From the NCBI GenBank assembly GCA_003138855.1, contig PLHF01000043.1, positions 1 through 54,132 of the forward strand: DNA of 54,132 nt, given 5' to 3'. A program made the position numbers and the translations under genes. Under the pieces are notes generated by a model that was not told the DNA's origin, ran no database searches, and saw nothing but the letters and a program-made list of their open reading frames with translations. This DNA comes from Acidimicrobiaceae bacterium. GTDB lineage: Bacteria > Actinomycetota > Acidimicrobiia > Acidimicrobiales > RAAP-2. Below, one piece after another: positions 24,750 to 33,519 of this stretch; position 1 is the stretch's first letter; each line of letters begins with the position of its first letter.

Positions 24750-25994
24750 TTACCCGCGTGCCGCCTGGTCGGCCGGTGACGGGGACCCCAGCGCACCCAG
24801 GGCCGAAGCCAGCAGGATGCGGATGCCGCAGGCGATCGCCGACTCGTCGACGTCGAAGTCCCCGCGGTGGAGATCGGGCGCCTCGAGCGCCCCGGGGTGG
24901 CGCACACCGAGCCGGCCCAGCACGCCGGGAACCCGTGCGAGGAACCAGGCAAAGTCCTCGCCGCCCATGGACTGTTCCGCCTCGTGCACTGCCGCCGGGC
25001 CGAGCACGGAGGCCACGGCCGAGCGGAACGCCACGGTCGCCTCAGCGTCGTTCACGGCCGGGGGGACACCGCGCACGTAGTCCACCTCCACCCGGGCCCG
25101 GTAGGGCATGGCGATCTCCCGGATCAATTCGGGGACCAGGTCGGCCGCCGCCTCCCATGCCGTCGGATCGAGCGTGCGTACGGTGCCCGATGCCTCGCCG
25201 TGCTCGGGGATGACGTTGGTCGCGGACCCTGCCGCCACCCGGCCCCAGACCAGGGAGAGGCCGGCACGGGGATCCACCCGACGCGACAGGAGGGCCGGGG
25301 TCCGTGCCAGCACATCGGCCAGGGCCGAGACCAGGTCCACGGTGAGCTGCGGCCGTGCGGTGTGCCCGCCCGGCCCGGTCAGGCGGACCGTCACCGAATC
25401 GGTCGCCCCGGTGATCGGGCCGGTTCGGACGGCAACTGAACCGGCGTCGACCCGGGGATCGCAGTGGAGGGCGAAGACCCGCGACACGCCCTCGAGGGCA
25501 CCGGACTCCAGTACCGACAGGGCTCCTCCGGGGAGGACCTCCTCGGCGGGCTGGAACACCAGCCGGACCCGGCCCGGGAGCTCGCCGGCGGCCGCCAGCC
25601 GGGCGAGACCGAGACCGGCCCCGAGCACGACGGCGGTGTGCACGTCGTGGCCGCAGGCGTGCGCCACGCCCGGCGCGGTCGAGCGGTAGGGGACGGACTT
25701 CTCGTCGTCGATCGGCAAGGCATCCATGTCGGCCCGCAGCGCCACCAGGCGACCGCCGGGTTTCCCCACCACGTCGCACACGACGCCGGTACCCGCCGGA
25801 AGGATCGAGGGAGCCAGGCCGGCCCGCTCCAGCACGTCCGCTACCAGCGCCGAGGTACGGACCTCCTGCCATGCCAGTTCGGGGTGGGCGTGGATGTCCC
25901 GACGGAGCTCGACCATGGGCTCCACCACCCCCTCGAGGGCACGACCGATCCATGCGGGCTCCGCCCCGGAGGGCGCATGGCCGTCCTCGGTCAT
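24750..25994 (-). CDS. M20 family metallopeptidase / amidohydrolase
   Basis: This 414-residue protein is a zinc-dependent aminoacylase-like hydrolase (hippurate hydrolase/IAA-amino-acid hydrolase group). RRDIHAHPELAWQE, ALRADMDALPI, HACGHDVHTAVVLGA with metal-binding His/Asp, VFQPAEEVLPGGA and the dimerisation segment TGPGGHTARPQ are visible, as is SMGGEDFAWFL near the end. The physiological N-acyl amino acid is unknown. Its ATG overlaps the stop of the GCS2 gene (ATGA at 25991-25994), so the two are translationally coupled. It is convergent with bioD. Confidence 0.92.
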   Translation of the reverse strand: MTEDGHAPSGAEPAWIGRALEGVVEPMVELRRDIHAHPELAWQEVRTSALVADVLERAGLAPSILPAGTGVVCDVVGKPGGRLVALRADMDALPIDDEKSVPYRSTAPGVAHACGHDVHTAVVLGAGLGLARLAAAGELPGRVRLVFQPAEEVLPGGALSVLESGALEGVSRVFALHCDPRVDAGSVAVRTGPITGATDSVTVRLTGPGGHTARPQLTVDLVSALADVLARTPALLSRRVDPRAGLSLVWGRVAAGSATNVIPEHGEASGTVRTLDPTAWEAAADLVPELIREIAMPYRARVEVDYVRGVPPAVNDAEATVAFRSAVASVLGPAAVHEAEQSMGGEDFAWFLARVPGVLGRLGVRHPGALEAPDLHRGDFDVDESAIACGIRILLASALGALGSPSPADQAARG

Positions 25995-27133
25995 CCGGCC
26001 TCCGGCCGGCCGGTCCGCATCTCCTCGACCAGGGAGTGCACCACGGCGCGCAGGTCACCGCCGTGCCGCTCTGCCACCCGGCGCTGCCGTGTGTAGCTGG
26101 GGCCGCGCGCGAGCACCTCGTGGGCCGCGGCCAGCTCCTCGCCGCAACCCAGTTGATCGGCCACCGGTCCGAGCTCATGGACCAGCTCGACAACGGACTC
26201 CCTGAGGGGCCGGGTGTTCCCGTGCTCGTCGACGATGATGTCCGTGTCGAGCCCGTAGCGTGCCGCCCGCCACTTGTTCTCGCGCACGATCCAGTCGTGC
26301 GGGACCGGCAGGCTGCAGCCGCGGTCGAGCTGCGCGTCGAGCATCACAACCAGGCACTGGCTCAATGCCGCCGCCACCCCCACCTCGAGCAGCGTGGGGA
26401 GCCCATCGAAGATGCGCAGCTCGACCGTGCCGAAGTCGGGATGCGGCCGGATGTCCCACCAGACCTCGCGGATCGACGAGATGGTGCCGGCTGCGATGAG
26501 CGTTTCCATGAAGACCTCGAACTGCGGCCATCCCGACAGCTGGTACGGGGGCCCGGCGGTCGGCAGGCCTTCGAACACCTTGGAGCGGTAGGACGCGAGC
26601 CCGGTGTCGGTGCCGACCCAGTAGGGGGAGGAGGCCGACAGGGCGAGGAGGTGCGGCACGTAAGCGGTCAGTGCGTTGACGATCGGCACGGCCTTCTCCC
26701 CCGAACGCACGCCCACGTGAACGTGCACTCCGAAGATCTGCAGCTGACGGGCCATCCACTGCATCTGATCGATCAGCTGGTGGTAGCGCGGCATCGGGCT
26801 GATCTGCTGCGTGGCCCAATCAGTGCTCGGGTGGGACCCAGAGCACATCAGCTCCAGGCCCAGGGTGTGCGCCACTTCGCGGACCTCTTGGACGGTCCCG
26901 TCCAGGTCGGCGAGGGCCTCGCCCACCGTGCCGCAGACGCCGGTGATCACTTCCACGCATGAGTCGAGCAGCTCGTGCTTGGCCTTCGGGTGCTCCGTGC
27001 CGAGGCGACGGGCCAGCAGGTCGAGGATCTCGGTGGCACCGGACCGCAACTCGCCGGTCTCGCGGTCGACCAGCTCGAGCTCCCACTCGATGCCGATCGA
27101 GGAGCGCGGGGAGCCGGTGAAGGTGATCTGCAC
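25991..27133 (-). CDS. Carboxylate-amine ligase, GCS2/YbdK family
   Basis: This 380-residue ATP-grasp-like ligase belongs to the glutamate-cysteine ligase type 2 family. GIEWELELVDRETGEL forms the N-terminal metal and nucleotide site. HVHVGVRSGEKAVPIVNAL, SSPYWVGTDTGLASYRS and WWDIRPHPDFGTVELRIFD follow. Members have weak gamma-glutamylcysteine ligase activity or act on other amines. Translational coupling to an M20 amidohydrolase suggests a matched make-and-break pair acting on an amide bond; that link is inference. The start is the ATG at 27133, with its domain starting directly. Confidence 0.9.
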   Translation of the reverse strand: MQITFTGSPRSSIGIEWELELVDRETGELRSGATEILDLLARRLGTEHPKAKHELLDSCVEVITGVCGTVGEALADLDGTVQEVREVAHTLGLELMCSGSHPSTDWATQQISPMPRYHQLIDQMQWMARQLQIFGVHVHVGVRSGEKAVPIVNALTAYVPHLLALSASSPYWVGTDTGLASYRSKVFEGLPTAGPPYQLSGWPQFEVFMETLIAAGTISSIREVWWDIRPHPDFGTVELRIFDGLPTLLEVGVAAALSQCLVVMLDAQLDRGCSLPVPHDWIVRENKWRAARYGLDTDIIVDEHGNTRPLRESVVELVHELGPVADQLGCGEELAAAHEVLARGPSYTRQRRVAERHGGDLRAVVHSLVEEMRTGRPEAG

Positions 27134-27231
27134 CGGCCCACAGTACCGACGGGTTCACTGGACAGCACATTCGAGCGGGACGGGGCCGGCGGGCGGACCG
27201 GCCGACAGGGCGGCAGGGCGTGCCGGGACGG

Positions 27232-27924
27232 TCAGTCGGAGCCCGTGGCTCCGATGTCCAGGGGGTCGATGCCTTGACGGAGCAGCTCCAGTGGTCGTCT
27301 GTACATCTCGGTGCGGATGGTGCGCAGTGTTGCGCCGGCAGTCCGGGCCAGCTCACGCGCGGCCGCCATGGATGCCGGGAGCAGTTCGCCCTCGGACGGC
27401 GCACTCGACACGATCCCCGCCGCGAGCGCCTCGTGCCCGCCGTAGCGCCTTCCGGTGATCATGGCGTCGTGGGCCGTCTGGTGGGGGAGGCGCGCCTGGA
27501 CGAGCGCCGCCATGCCCGGGGTGAACGGGATGCCGAGGTCGATTTCGGGCAGGCAGAAGAACCCGCGGTCGGCTCGCATCAGCCGAGTGTCGTGTGCCAG
27601 GGCGAGCATCGCCCCTGCGGCGAACGTGTGGCCCTGCAGGGCGGCGATCGAGGGAGCGGGAAGCGTCAACAGCCGGCTGAACAGGGTCTGCACGGATGCG
27701 ATGTACGCGCCCGCCCCGCTCGGGTCGGCCAGCAAGAGGTCGAGGTCGAGGCCGTTGGACCAGATCTTGCCGGACGCCGTGGTAACGAGCGCCCGCGGGC
27801 CTTCGGCGTGCTCGACCTCGTCGAAGGCTTCGGACACCGCCGCCATCCACTCCGGCGTGAAGCGGTTCTCCCCGTCCCCGAGGTTGAGCAGGTAGACGTC
27901 GCCATCACGGGTGAGCACGGGCAT
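27232..27924 (-). CDS. Enoyl-CoA hydratase/isomerase family protein
   Basis: This 230-residue crotonase-fold protein is shorter than typical hydratases (about 260). Its sequence resembles the peroxisomal 3,2-enoyl-CoA isomerase branch: GDGENRFTPEWMAAV, KIWSNGLDLDLL as the first oxyanion-hole part, ALQGHTFAAGAMLALAHD as the second, and LPEIDLGIPFTPGM. It probably shifts double bonds in unsaturated acyl-CoAs. GGGAGGG just upstream is a clear Shine-Dalgarno for the ATG at 27924. It follows an SCO6745-family gene by 15 nt. Confidence 0.85.
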   Translation of the reverse strand: MPVLTRDGDVYLLNLGDGENRFTPEWMAAVSEAFDEVEHAEGPRALVTTASGKIWSNGLDLDLLLADPSGAGAYIASVQTLFSRLLTLPAPSIAALQGHTFAAGAMLALAHDTRLMRADRGFFCLPEIDLGIPFTPGMAALVQARLPHQTAHDAMITGRRYGGHEALAAGIVSSAPSEGELLPASMAAARELARTAGATLRTIRTEMYRRPLELLRQGIDPLDIGATGSD

Positions 27925-27939
27925 GATCCCTCCCTGTCG

Positions 27940-28827
27940 TCAGAAGCCGAAGCCCTCTGCGTCCACCACGGCGCGGCTGAAGGGACGGGCCAGGGCCCGG
28001 AGCTCGGCGCACCCGTCCTCTCCGATGGCCTCGTAGGGGTGGATCGCCATTCGGTCGGTGGCATCCTCGATCTCCTGGCGGACGGCGGTCCCCTGTTCGG
28101 TGAGCCCTGACGCCGCGTGCGAGCTGCCGACCTCCACGGCGTGCACCCAACCCCGCTCGTCCAGCCGCTTCACGCCTCCATCCCACTCGCTGTCCGACCA
28201 GCCCCGCGTGTCGCGCAGGAACGACACCGGGACGTCGCCGGAGGCGACGTGCATGACCAACGCCTCGACCGGGTCGATGTCGTGGGTGACCAGTTGGGCG
28301 ACGTGCCCGTCGCCCCGGAACTCGCGCAGCAGGGTCTGGGCGTGCCACAGCACCAGGTGGGGCGCGTCGGGCCAGGCGAGTCCGGCGTGCCCGGCGAACA
28401 GCGGGCGCCCCTCGTACCGTTCGCAGGCGCGTTCGGCGGCCCTGCGGGCCAGCTCGGCGGCGCGTCCCATCTCGGGGGACCGGATCCCCTCACCGAGTAT
28501 CCTGGCCAGGGTGGCATCGGCGGCTTCGATTCGCGCCTCCAGTACCGACCCGGGGGTTGCGGTGTTCCACACCCCGGGGATCACGGCCCGGACCAGTGCG
28601 GGGCTGAAGTTGAAGAACGTGGCGATGACCGTCTCGGCGGAGACCGCTCCCATCGGGGCCGATCGGGAGGCGAAGTACCCGGCCTCCTGCCTGATGCCCA
28701 GGCGGGCGTACGACTCGGATGCCTCGGGCGCGAAGTAGATCATGGCGTGGAGCGGCTCGACCGTGCGCCAGGTCTTGCGGGCGGTCAGCGCTGTGACGGG
28801 CGTCAGCGGGGACGGGTCGGGGGCCAT
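27940..28827 (-). CDS. SCO6745 family protein
   Basis: This 295-residue predicted cytoplasmic protein has the look of the actinobacterial SCO6745 family. It starts TARKTWRTVEPLHAMIYFAPEA, runs through ARLGIRQEAGYFASRSAPMGAV and ATFFNFSPALVRAVIPGVW, and ends with a winged-helix-like C-terminal half (LDERGWVHAVEVG, LTEQGTAVRQEIEDATDR). No function is established that I know of. ATG 28827 is chosen because the conserved region begins right after; longer upstream reading is GC-shadow sequence. It is probably co-transcribed with the downstream isomerase. Confidence 0.75.
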   Translation of the reverse strand: MAPDPSPLTPVTALTARKTWRTVEPLHAMIYFAPEASESYARLGIRQEAGYFASRSAPMGAVSAETVIATFFNFSPALVRAVIPGVWNTATPGSVLEARIEAADATLARILGEGIRSPEMGRAAELARRAAERACERYEGRPLFAGHAGLAWPDAPHLVLWHAQTLLREFRGDGHVAQLVTHDIDPVEALVMHVASGDVPVSFLRDTRGWSDSEWDGGVKRLDERGWVHAVEVGSSHAASGLTEQGTAVRQEIEDATDRMAIHPYEAIGEDGCAELRALARPFSRAVVDAEGFGF

Positions 28828-28900
28828 GGCCCACGGTAACCGAGCCGGTAGGGCATCGTGGGGGCGGCGACCGGGGTGGGTGGCAAATGGGCCGAGGCCG

Positions 28901-28906
28901 TATAGT
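28901..28906 (+). promoter_or_regulatory. -10-like TATAGT upstream of the NfeD-like gene
   Basis: TATAGT stands out in GC-rich DNA 78 nt before the small NfeD-like gene. No good -35 box is seen at the right spacing. AGGAG at about 28973 gives the ribosome binding site for the ATG at 28984, with 6 nt between. Confidence 0.35.
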
Positions 28907-28983
28907 GCTTGTGAAGGAAGGTTTGCTTTGGTGGTTGTGGGTGCAGGTGGACTCGTAGTCGAGGTCGGAAACAGGAGTCGGCG

Positions 28984-29190
28984 ATGCTGAACGGTGTCTC
29001 GGGCATGATCGGCGAGACGGCGGTGGTCACAAAGAAGGTCACCGACCGCCACCAGCCCGGTTCCGTGCTCACCCGCGGCGAGGAGTGGTACGCCGTGTCG
29101 CTGTTTCCGGGGACCACCATCGCCAAGGGCACGACGGTGGTGGTGGCCGACGTGGATCGCGGCCTCCTGGTCGTGTACCCGACCGACTAG
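28984..29190 (+). CDS. NfeD-like OB-fold small protein
   Basis: This 68-residue protein carries only the C-terminal OB-type beta-barrel of NfeD proteins: GMIGETAVVTKKV at the start, LTRGEEWYAVSLFPGTTIAKGTTVVVADVDRG-like strands afterwards, and a VYPTD end. It has no membrane helix or protease domain. Stand-alone forms of this type are commonly found next to SPFH/stomatin genes, as here, where the SPFH gene follows 124 nt downstream. The likely role is as a partner of the membrane scaffold. Confidence 0.75.
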   Translation: MLNGVSGMIGETAVVTKKVTDRHQPGSVLTRGEEWYAVSLFPGTTIAKGTTVVVADVDRGLLVVYPTD

Positions 29191-29314
29191 TCCTGAACAG
29201 GAGTCACTCGGGCCCGTGCGGGTCCGGGCCCGGGGGCCTGACCGGGGCTGAGCTCGGGGCGATGATCCGCCGGCTCCCCGTGGTGCCTACAGTGGGGACA
29301 GGGAGGTGGTCGCC

Positions 29315-30322
29315 ATGATCATCGGTTCAGCGGCAATGTCCATCGGAGTGGCGGTGGTGGGCTTCTTCATCTTCGCCTTCATCGTCGTCTTCCTGAAGTC
29401 CTGTCTCAAGGTCGTCCAGCAGGGCTGCGTCGGGGTGGTGAAGCGGTTCGGCGAGTTCCGGACCATCTACCAGCCCGGCCTCCATGTCCTGATGCCGCTG
29501 GCCGACCGGATGGACAAGGTGGACGTCCGTGAGTTCCCCCGCACGGGCGACCAGCAGGCGGTCATCACCAAGGACAACGTGTCCCTCTGGGTGAGCGCCA
29601 CCATCTTCTGCCAGGTGACCGACGTCAAGCTGGCGCTGTTCGAGGTCAACGACTTCGGCCTGGCCATCGACCAGATGGCCCGCACCGCCCTGCGGGCGGT
29701 GTTCGGCGAGCTGACCCTCGACCAGTCGCTGTCGGAGCGGGAGACCATCAACTCCAAGATGCAGGACCACATGGCCGAGGCCACCCTCAAGTGGGGCGTG
29801 CGCCTCAACCGCATCGAGATCCTGGACATCACCCCGCCGACCAACGTGCTCCAGGCCATGTCGGAGCAGAAGGAGGCCGAGCAGCACAAGCGCGCCGCCA
29901 TCCTGAAGTCCGAGGGCGAGCAGCAGTCCGCCATCAACAGCGCCCAGGGACGCAAGCAGGCCGCCGTCCTGGAGGCGGAGGGCCAGAAGCAGGCGTCCAT
30001 CCTCGGCGCCGAGGCCCAGAAGCAGGTGCTCGAGCTGCGGGCCGACGGCGAGAAGCGCGCCGCCCAGCTCCGGGGCGAGGGCGAGGCCGCGGCCCTCGAG
30101 GCCATCGACGAGGCGCTGATCAAGCCCAACACGCTGGCCATCATGCAGCTCCGGGCCCTGCAGGCCGTGGCTACGTCGCCCAATGCCAAGGTCGTGGTCC
30201 CCTACGAGGCGGCCGGCCTGGTCGGGGCGGCCCAGGTGCTGGTCGGCGCCATGAAGGACGCCGGCAGCTCCGCGGACACCGACGTGGCGGGCAACGGCAG
30301 GGCGCCACAGCCGACCGTCTGA
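29315..30322 (+). CDS. SPFH/stomatin-like membrane scaffold protein (slipin)
   Basis: This 335-residue protein has one N-terminal membrane helix (about residues 5-25). An SPFH domain follows, with GCVGVVKRFGEFRTIYQPGLH and the usual FEVNDFGLAIDQMARTALRA. Next is a coiled-coil stretch of repeated KQAAVLEAEGQKQAS-like units, and a C-terminal hydrophobic patch. Such proteins oligomerise into membrane microdomains and influence protease or transport functions. ATG 29315 is preferred to GTG 29306 because GGGAGG (29301-29306) sits 8 nt upstream. It pairs with the NfeD-like gene. Confidence 0.92.
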   Translation: MIIGSAAMSIGVAVVGFFIFAFIVVFLKSCLKVVQQGCVGVVKRFGEFRTIYQPGLHVLMPLADRMDKVDVREFPRTGDQQAVITKDNVSLWVSATIFCQVTDVKLALFEVNDFGLAIDQMARTALRAVFGELTLDQSLSERETINSKMQDHMAEATLKWGVRLNRIEILDITPPTNVLQAMSEQKEAEQHKRAAILKSEGEQQSAINSAQGRKQAAVLEAEGQKQASILGAEAQKQVLELRADGEKRAAQLRGEGEAAALEAIDEALIKPNTLAIMQLRALQAVATSPNAKVVVPYEAAGLVGAAQVLVGAMKDAGSSADTDVAGNGRAPQPTV

Positions 30323-30325
30323 ACT

Positions 30326-30339
30326 GCCCCCGAGGGGGT
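30326..30339. terminator. Short hairpin between convergent SPFH and ABC-F genes
   Basis: CCCC(CGAG)GGGG with flanking complementarity occupies the 16-nt gap between the SPFH stop and the ABC-F stop. The stem is short and has only TTA after it on the plus strand. It is a weak terminator candidate. Confidence 0.3.
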
Positions 30340-31937
30340 TACTTCATCTCCACCTGGTCGAGGTAGTCGTCGCTCCAGTGCGTGAAGACCTCGTCGGGGA
30401 GCTTGAGGCAGTGGGTCGGTCGGAGGGCGTCGACGAAGGCGCGGTCGTGGCTGACCACGACGATGGTGCCCGGCCACTTGCTGAGCATGGTCCCGACCGC
30501 CTCGATGGAGGACGGGTCGAGGTTGTTGGTGGGCTCGTCGAGGAGGAGCACGTTGGCCCGCCCGGCGGCCAGCATGGCCAGTCCCAGCTTGGCCCGCTCG
30601 CCTCCTGACAGGGTCTTGGGCAACTGGTGGGCCGCCTTGCCGGCGATGCCGAACGAGCCGAGCAGGGCCCGGCGCTCGGTCTCCTGCACCAGGATGGTGT
30701 CGTCGATGTTCTCGAGCACGCTGACTTCGAGGTTCACCTGCTCGTGTTCCTGGGCGAAGTAGCCGAGGGTGACGTTGACCCCCAGGGTGACCTCGCCGCC
30801 GGTCGGCTGCTGCACTCCCGCCAGGCAGCGCAGGAGGCTCGACTTGCCGGCCCCATTGCGCCCGACGATCACCACCCGGTCGCCGCGCCGGCAGTGGAAG
30901 TTCACCTTGCGGAGCACGGTGGCACTCCCGTACCGGACCTCGAGGTCGGTGGCGCGCAGGGGGACCTCGGCCGAGCGTTGCGGTGTGGGCAGCTTGAACG
31001 AGCTCTTCTTCTCGCGCTTGTGGACCTCGGTCTTGGCCGACTCGAGGCGCTCCACCCGCTTGTCGATCGACTTGGCGATGCGGGCCCGCCGGTTGGTGCT
31101 GCCCCGCATGGAGTCGGCCAGGGTGGACAGCCGGTTGATCTCCCGGCCCTCGAGTAGCGCGGACCGCTCGCGCTGGCTCTGGTCGGCCTCGAGCTGCACC
31201 ATGTAGGACGAGTACGTGCCCTTGAACTCGTGGAGGCGGCCGTCGGAGAGGTGGAGCACCTTGTTGATCGAGCGGTCGAGCAGCTTGAGGTCGTGGGACA
31301 CCACCAGAATTGCCCCGGGGAAGCTCTCGAGCTCCTCCATCAGCCACCGCTTGGCCGGGAGGTCCAGGTGGTTGGTGGGCTCGTCGAGGATCATCGTGTC
31401 GGGCCCCTGGAACAGGATGCGGATCAGGTCGACCCGGCGGCGCTGGCCACCCGAGAGGCTCTCGATGTCCTCGAGCAGGAGCTCCTGGCGCAGGCCCAGT
31501 CCGTCGGCCAGCCGGGCCATGGTCGACTCCGCCTCGTAGCCGCCGTTCTCCCGGAACTGCTCCTCGAGGTCGGAAAAGAGCTCGATGTTCTCGGTGCTCG
31601 GGTCCTTGGCCATCTGGGTCCGGGCCTTGTTGAGGGCGTCGTCGAGGACGTCGAGGCCCCGGCCGGACAGGACATGGGAGAAGCCGTTGGGCTCGAGGCC
31701 CAGGCCGTGCGGCTCGGGAACCTGGGGCAGGTACCCGTAGGTTCCCCGGATGCGGGCATTGCCGGTGGACCGCACGTTGCGGCCCGGCTCGGAGATGACC
31801 ACCGAGATGAACGTCGACTTCCCGGTGCCGTTGCGGCCGACCAGGCCGACCTTCTCGCCAGCGCCCACGACGAAGGAGGCGTCACGGAGCAGGGTGCGGT
31901 CACCGATTTCGATGGTGAGGGAGGAGCCGACGATCAT
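30339..31937 (-). CDS. ABC-F family ATPase
   Basis: This 532-residue soluble protein has two ABC cassettes and no membrane segments. The first cassette has GRNGTGKST, SLSGGQRRRVDL and MILDEPTNHLDL; the second has GRNGAGKSS, TLSGGERAKLGLAMLA and LLLDEPTNNLDP. Between them is the charged linker (KSIDKRVERLESAKTEVHKR) that inserts into the ribosome near the tRNA sites in ABC-F proteins. It is probably a translation factor; an antibiotic-protection role is possible but not shown. ATG 31937 is typical for the family (MIVGSSLTIEIGDRTLL). GTG 31961, with GGAGGA 11 nt upstream, is an alternative. Confidence 0.9.
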   Translation of the reverse strand: MIVGSSLTIEIGDRTLLRDASFVVGAGEKVGLVGRNGTGKSTFISVVISEPGRNVRSTGNARIRGTYGYLPQVPEPHGLGLEPNGFSHVLSGRGLDVLDDALNKARTQMAKDPSTENIELFSDLEEQFRENGGYEAESTMARLADGLGLRQELLLEDIESLSGGQRRRVDLIRILFQGPDTMILDEPTNHLDLPAKRWLMEELESFPGAILVVSHDLKLLDRSINKVLHLSDGRLHEFKGTYSSYMVQLEADQSQRERSALLEGREINRLSTLADSMRGSTNRRARIAKSIDKRVERLESAKTEVHKREKKSSFKLPTPQRSAEVPLRATDLEVRYGSATVLRKVNFHCRRGDRVVIVGRNGAGKSSLLRCLAGVQQPTGGEVTLGVNVTLGYFAQEHEQVNLEVSVLENIDDTILVQETERRALLGSFGIAGKAAHQLPKTLSGGERAKLGLAMLAAGRANVLLLDEPTNNLDPSSIEAVGTMLSKWPGTIVVVSHDRAFVDALRPTHCLKLPDEVFTHWSDDYLDQVEMK

Positions 31938-32000
31938 GAGAGGGGGCGGTGACCTCGCCACGGCCGGAGCGATCCTCCGGCCCGGCGTCGGGGATGCCCG

Positions 32001-32392
32001 ACGTGATCAACCGGGGCCAGTCTCCCACACCGGCGGGCCCGCTCCAGATCAGTGGCGGTCGTGGCGCCGCCCCCGCCGCCTGCGTCGAGCCATCCGGACA
32101 GGGTGCCGTGCCCGAGGCCCCCCAGGTAGACGACGCGGCGGACCTCGGCGCTCGCCGCAGCCGGACAGCGCCTCGGCCAGGCTGGCGGTCTCGCCCACAA
32201 AGACGGGATGAATGTCGACCTGGGCCCGTGGCCCGAAGGAGGTCGCGTCCCGCACCAGGGCGTTGACCGACTACCCCCGGTCGACCAGCTCGGGGATGAG
32301 CGACCGACCGACGAAGCCGTTGGCCCCGGTCACCGCCGCCCGGCCACCTCGACCGGGCGGTGGGGGCGCGTGCCGTCCGCGTGGGTCGTCAT
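32001..32392 (-). pseudogene. Decayed NAD(P)-binding / epimerase-like gene
   Basis: Pieces of an NAD(P)H-binding SDR-type protein are spread over two frames. An ATG at 32392 (overlapping the dusB-like stop by ATGA) opens 20 codons and then stops. The next frame gives AVTGANGFVGRSLIPELVDRG, followed by an in-frame TAG, then NALVRDATSFGPRAQVDIHP, VFVGETASLAEALSGC. A third frame gives VRRVVYLGGLGHGTLSGWLD. Together these match the order GxxGxxG, VRALVRD, then VVYLGGLG of NmrA-like proteins, with at least two frameshifts and one nonsense codon. The C-terminal half is not recognisable before the ABC-F gene. No intact product is expected. Confidence 0.75.
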
Positions 32393-33519
32393 CCCCCCGA
32401 CACGAGCACGTCGCCTCCGGAGGGCGGGGTGGGGTCGTCGACGCTGTCGAGCCAGCCCGAGGGCAGGTGCACCGGCCTCGGGCCGTTGGTGTGTCCCCGG
32501 GCCGTGCGTGCCGCGTCGGGGGGGAACGGGAGTCCCGGATCGAGCCGGTCGAGCAGCCCGTGCACCTCGCGGAGGGAGCCGGCCTGGGCCAGCGACCGGC
32601 GGATCGCCGATCCCACCGGAAACCCGGTCAGGTACCAGCCGGTGTGCTTGCGGTACTGGCGGACCCCGAGGTCCTCGCCGAAAGCGTCGCACAGGAGTTC
32701 GACGTGGGAGCGCATCATCCCGACGACCTCGCCGAGGGACGGCGGGGCCTCGATCGGCCGCCCGGCGAAGGCGTCGGCCAGGTCCCGGAAGAGCCACGGC
32801 CGGCCCAGGCAGCCCCGGCCCACCACGACGCCGTCGCACCCGGTGGCCTCCACCATGGCCAGGGCGTCGGGAGCCTCCCAGAGGTCCCCGTTGCCCAGCA
32901 CCGGCACCGAGGTGACCGCCGACTTGAGCTCGGCGATGGCCTGCCAGTCGGCGCGGCCCGAGTAGAGCTGCTCGGCGGTGCGGGCATGGAGAGTGACGGC
33001 GACGACGCCCTCCCCCTCGGCGATCCGGCCCGCGTCGAGGAAGGTGAGGTGGTCGCCGTCGACCCCCATGCGGAGCTTGACGGTGACCGGCACGGGGTCC
33101 GCGGCCCCCACGGCAGCCCCGACGATGGCTCGGAACAGCTGTCGGTGGACGGGGAGGGCGGCCCCGCCGCCTTGCCGGGTGACCTTGGCCGCCGGGCATC
33201 CGAAGTTGAGGTCGATGTGGTCGACGCCGATCTCGTCGACCAGCCGGCGCACGGCATCGCCCATCACCCGGGGGTCGACGCCGTAGAGCTGCACGCTGCG
33301 CACCGGCTCGTCGTCGCCGAAAGAGGCCATGCCCAGCGTCTTGGCGTTTCCCTCGACCAGGGCCCGCGCCGTGACCATCTCGCTCACATAGAGGCCGGCC
33401 CCGTAGGTCCGGCACAGCCGGCGGAAGGCGATGTTGGTGACCCCGGCCATGGGGGCCAGCACCACCGGGGGGTCGACGGCGACGGCGCCGAGCTTGAGGG
33501 CGGGGAGGACGGCGGTCAC
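32389..33519 (-). CDS. dusB: tRNA-dihydrouridine synthase (DusB/NifR3 type)
   Basis: This 376-residue FMN enzyme reduces uridines in tRNA to dihydrouridine. LAPMAGVTNIAFRRLCRTYG, SEMVTARALVEGN, the DLNFGCPAAKVTRQGGGAAL active-site region, VTLHARTAEQLYSG and VVVGRGCLGRPWLF match the NifR3-type family. The C-terminus has a small helical domain (GVRQYRKHTGWYLTGFP). The start is GTG 33519, overlapping the maf stop (GTGA), and the stop overlaps the ATG of the pseudogene behind it. Confidence 0.92.
   Translation of the reverse strand: MTAVLPALKLGAVAVDPPVVLAPMAGVTNIAFRRLCRTYGAGLYVSEMVTARALVEGNAKTLGMASFGDDEPVRSVQLYGVDPRVMGDAVRRLVDEIGVDHIDLNFGCPAAKVTRQGGGAALPVHRQLFRAIVGAAVGAADPVPVTVKLRMGVDGDHLTFLDAGRIAEGEGVVAVTLHARTAEQLYSGRADWQAIAELKSAVTSVPVLGNGDLWEAPDALAMVEATGCDGVVVGRGCLGRPWLFRDLADAFAGRPIEAPPSLGEVVGMMRSHVELLCDAFGEDLGVRQYRKHTGWYLTGFPVGSAIRRSLAQAGSLREVHGLLDRLDPGLPFPPDAARTARGHTNGPRPVHLPSGWLDSVDDPTPPSGGDVLVSGG

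Noticed and set aside
28906..28960. Tiny Trp-rich ORF (VLVKEGLLWWLWVQVDS) before the NfeD-like gene
   Set aside because: It resembles a tryptophan attenuator peptide, but no trp gene follows, there is no good ribosome binding site, and no attenuator hairpins were seen.
30202..31347. Minus-strand frame overlapping the ABC-F gene
   Set aside because: It is a shifted shadow of the ABC-F coding sequence with no own features.
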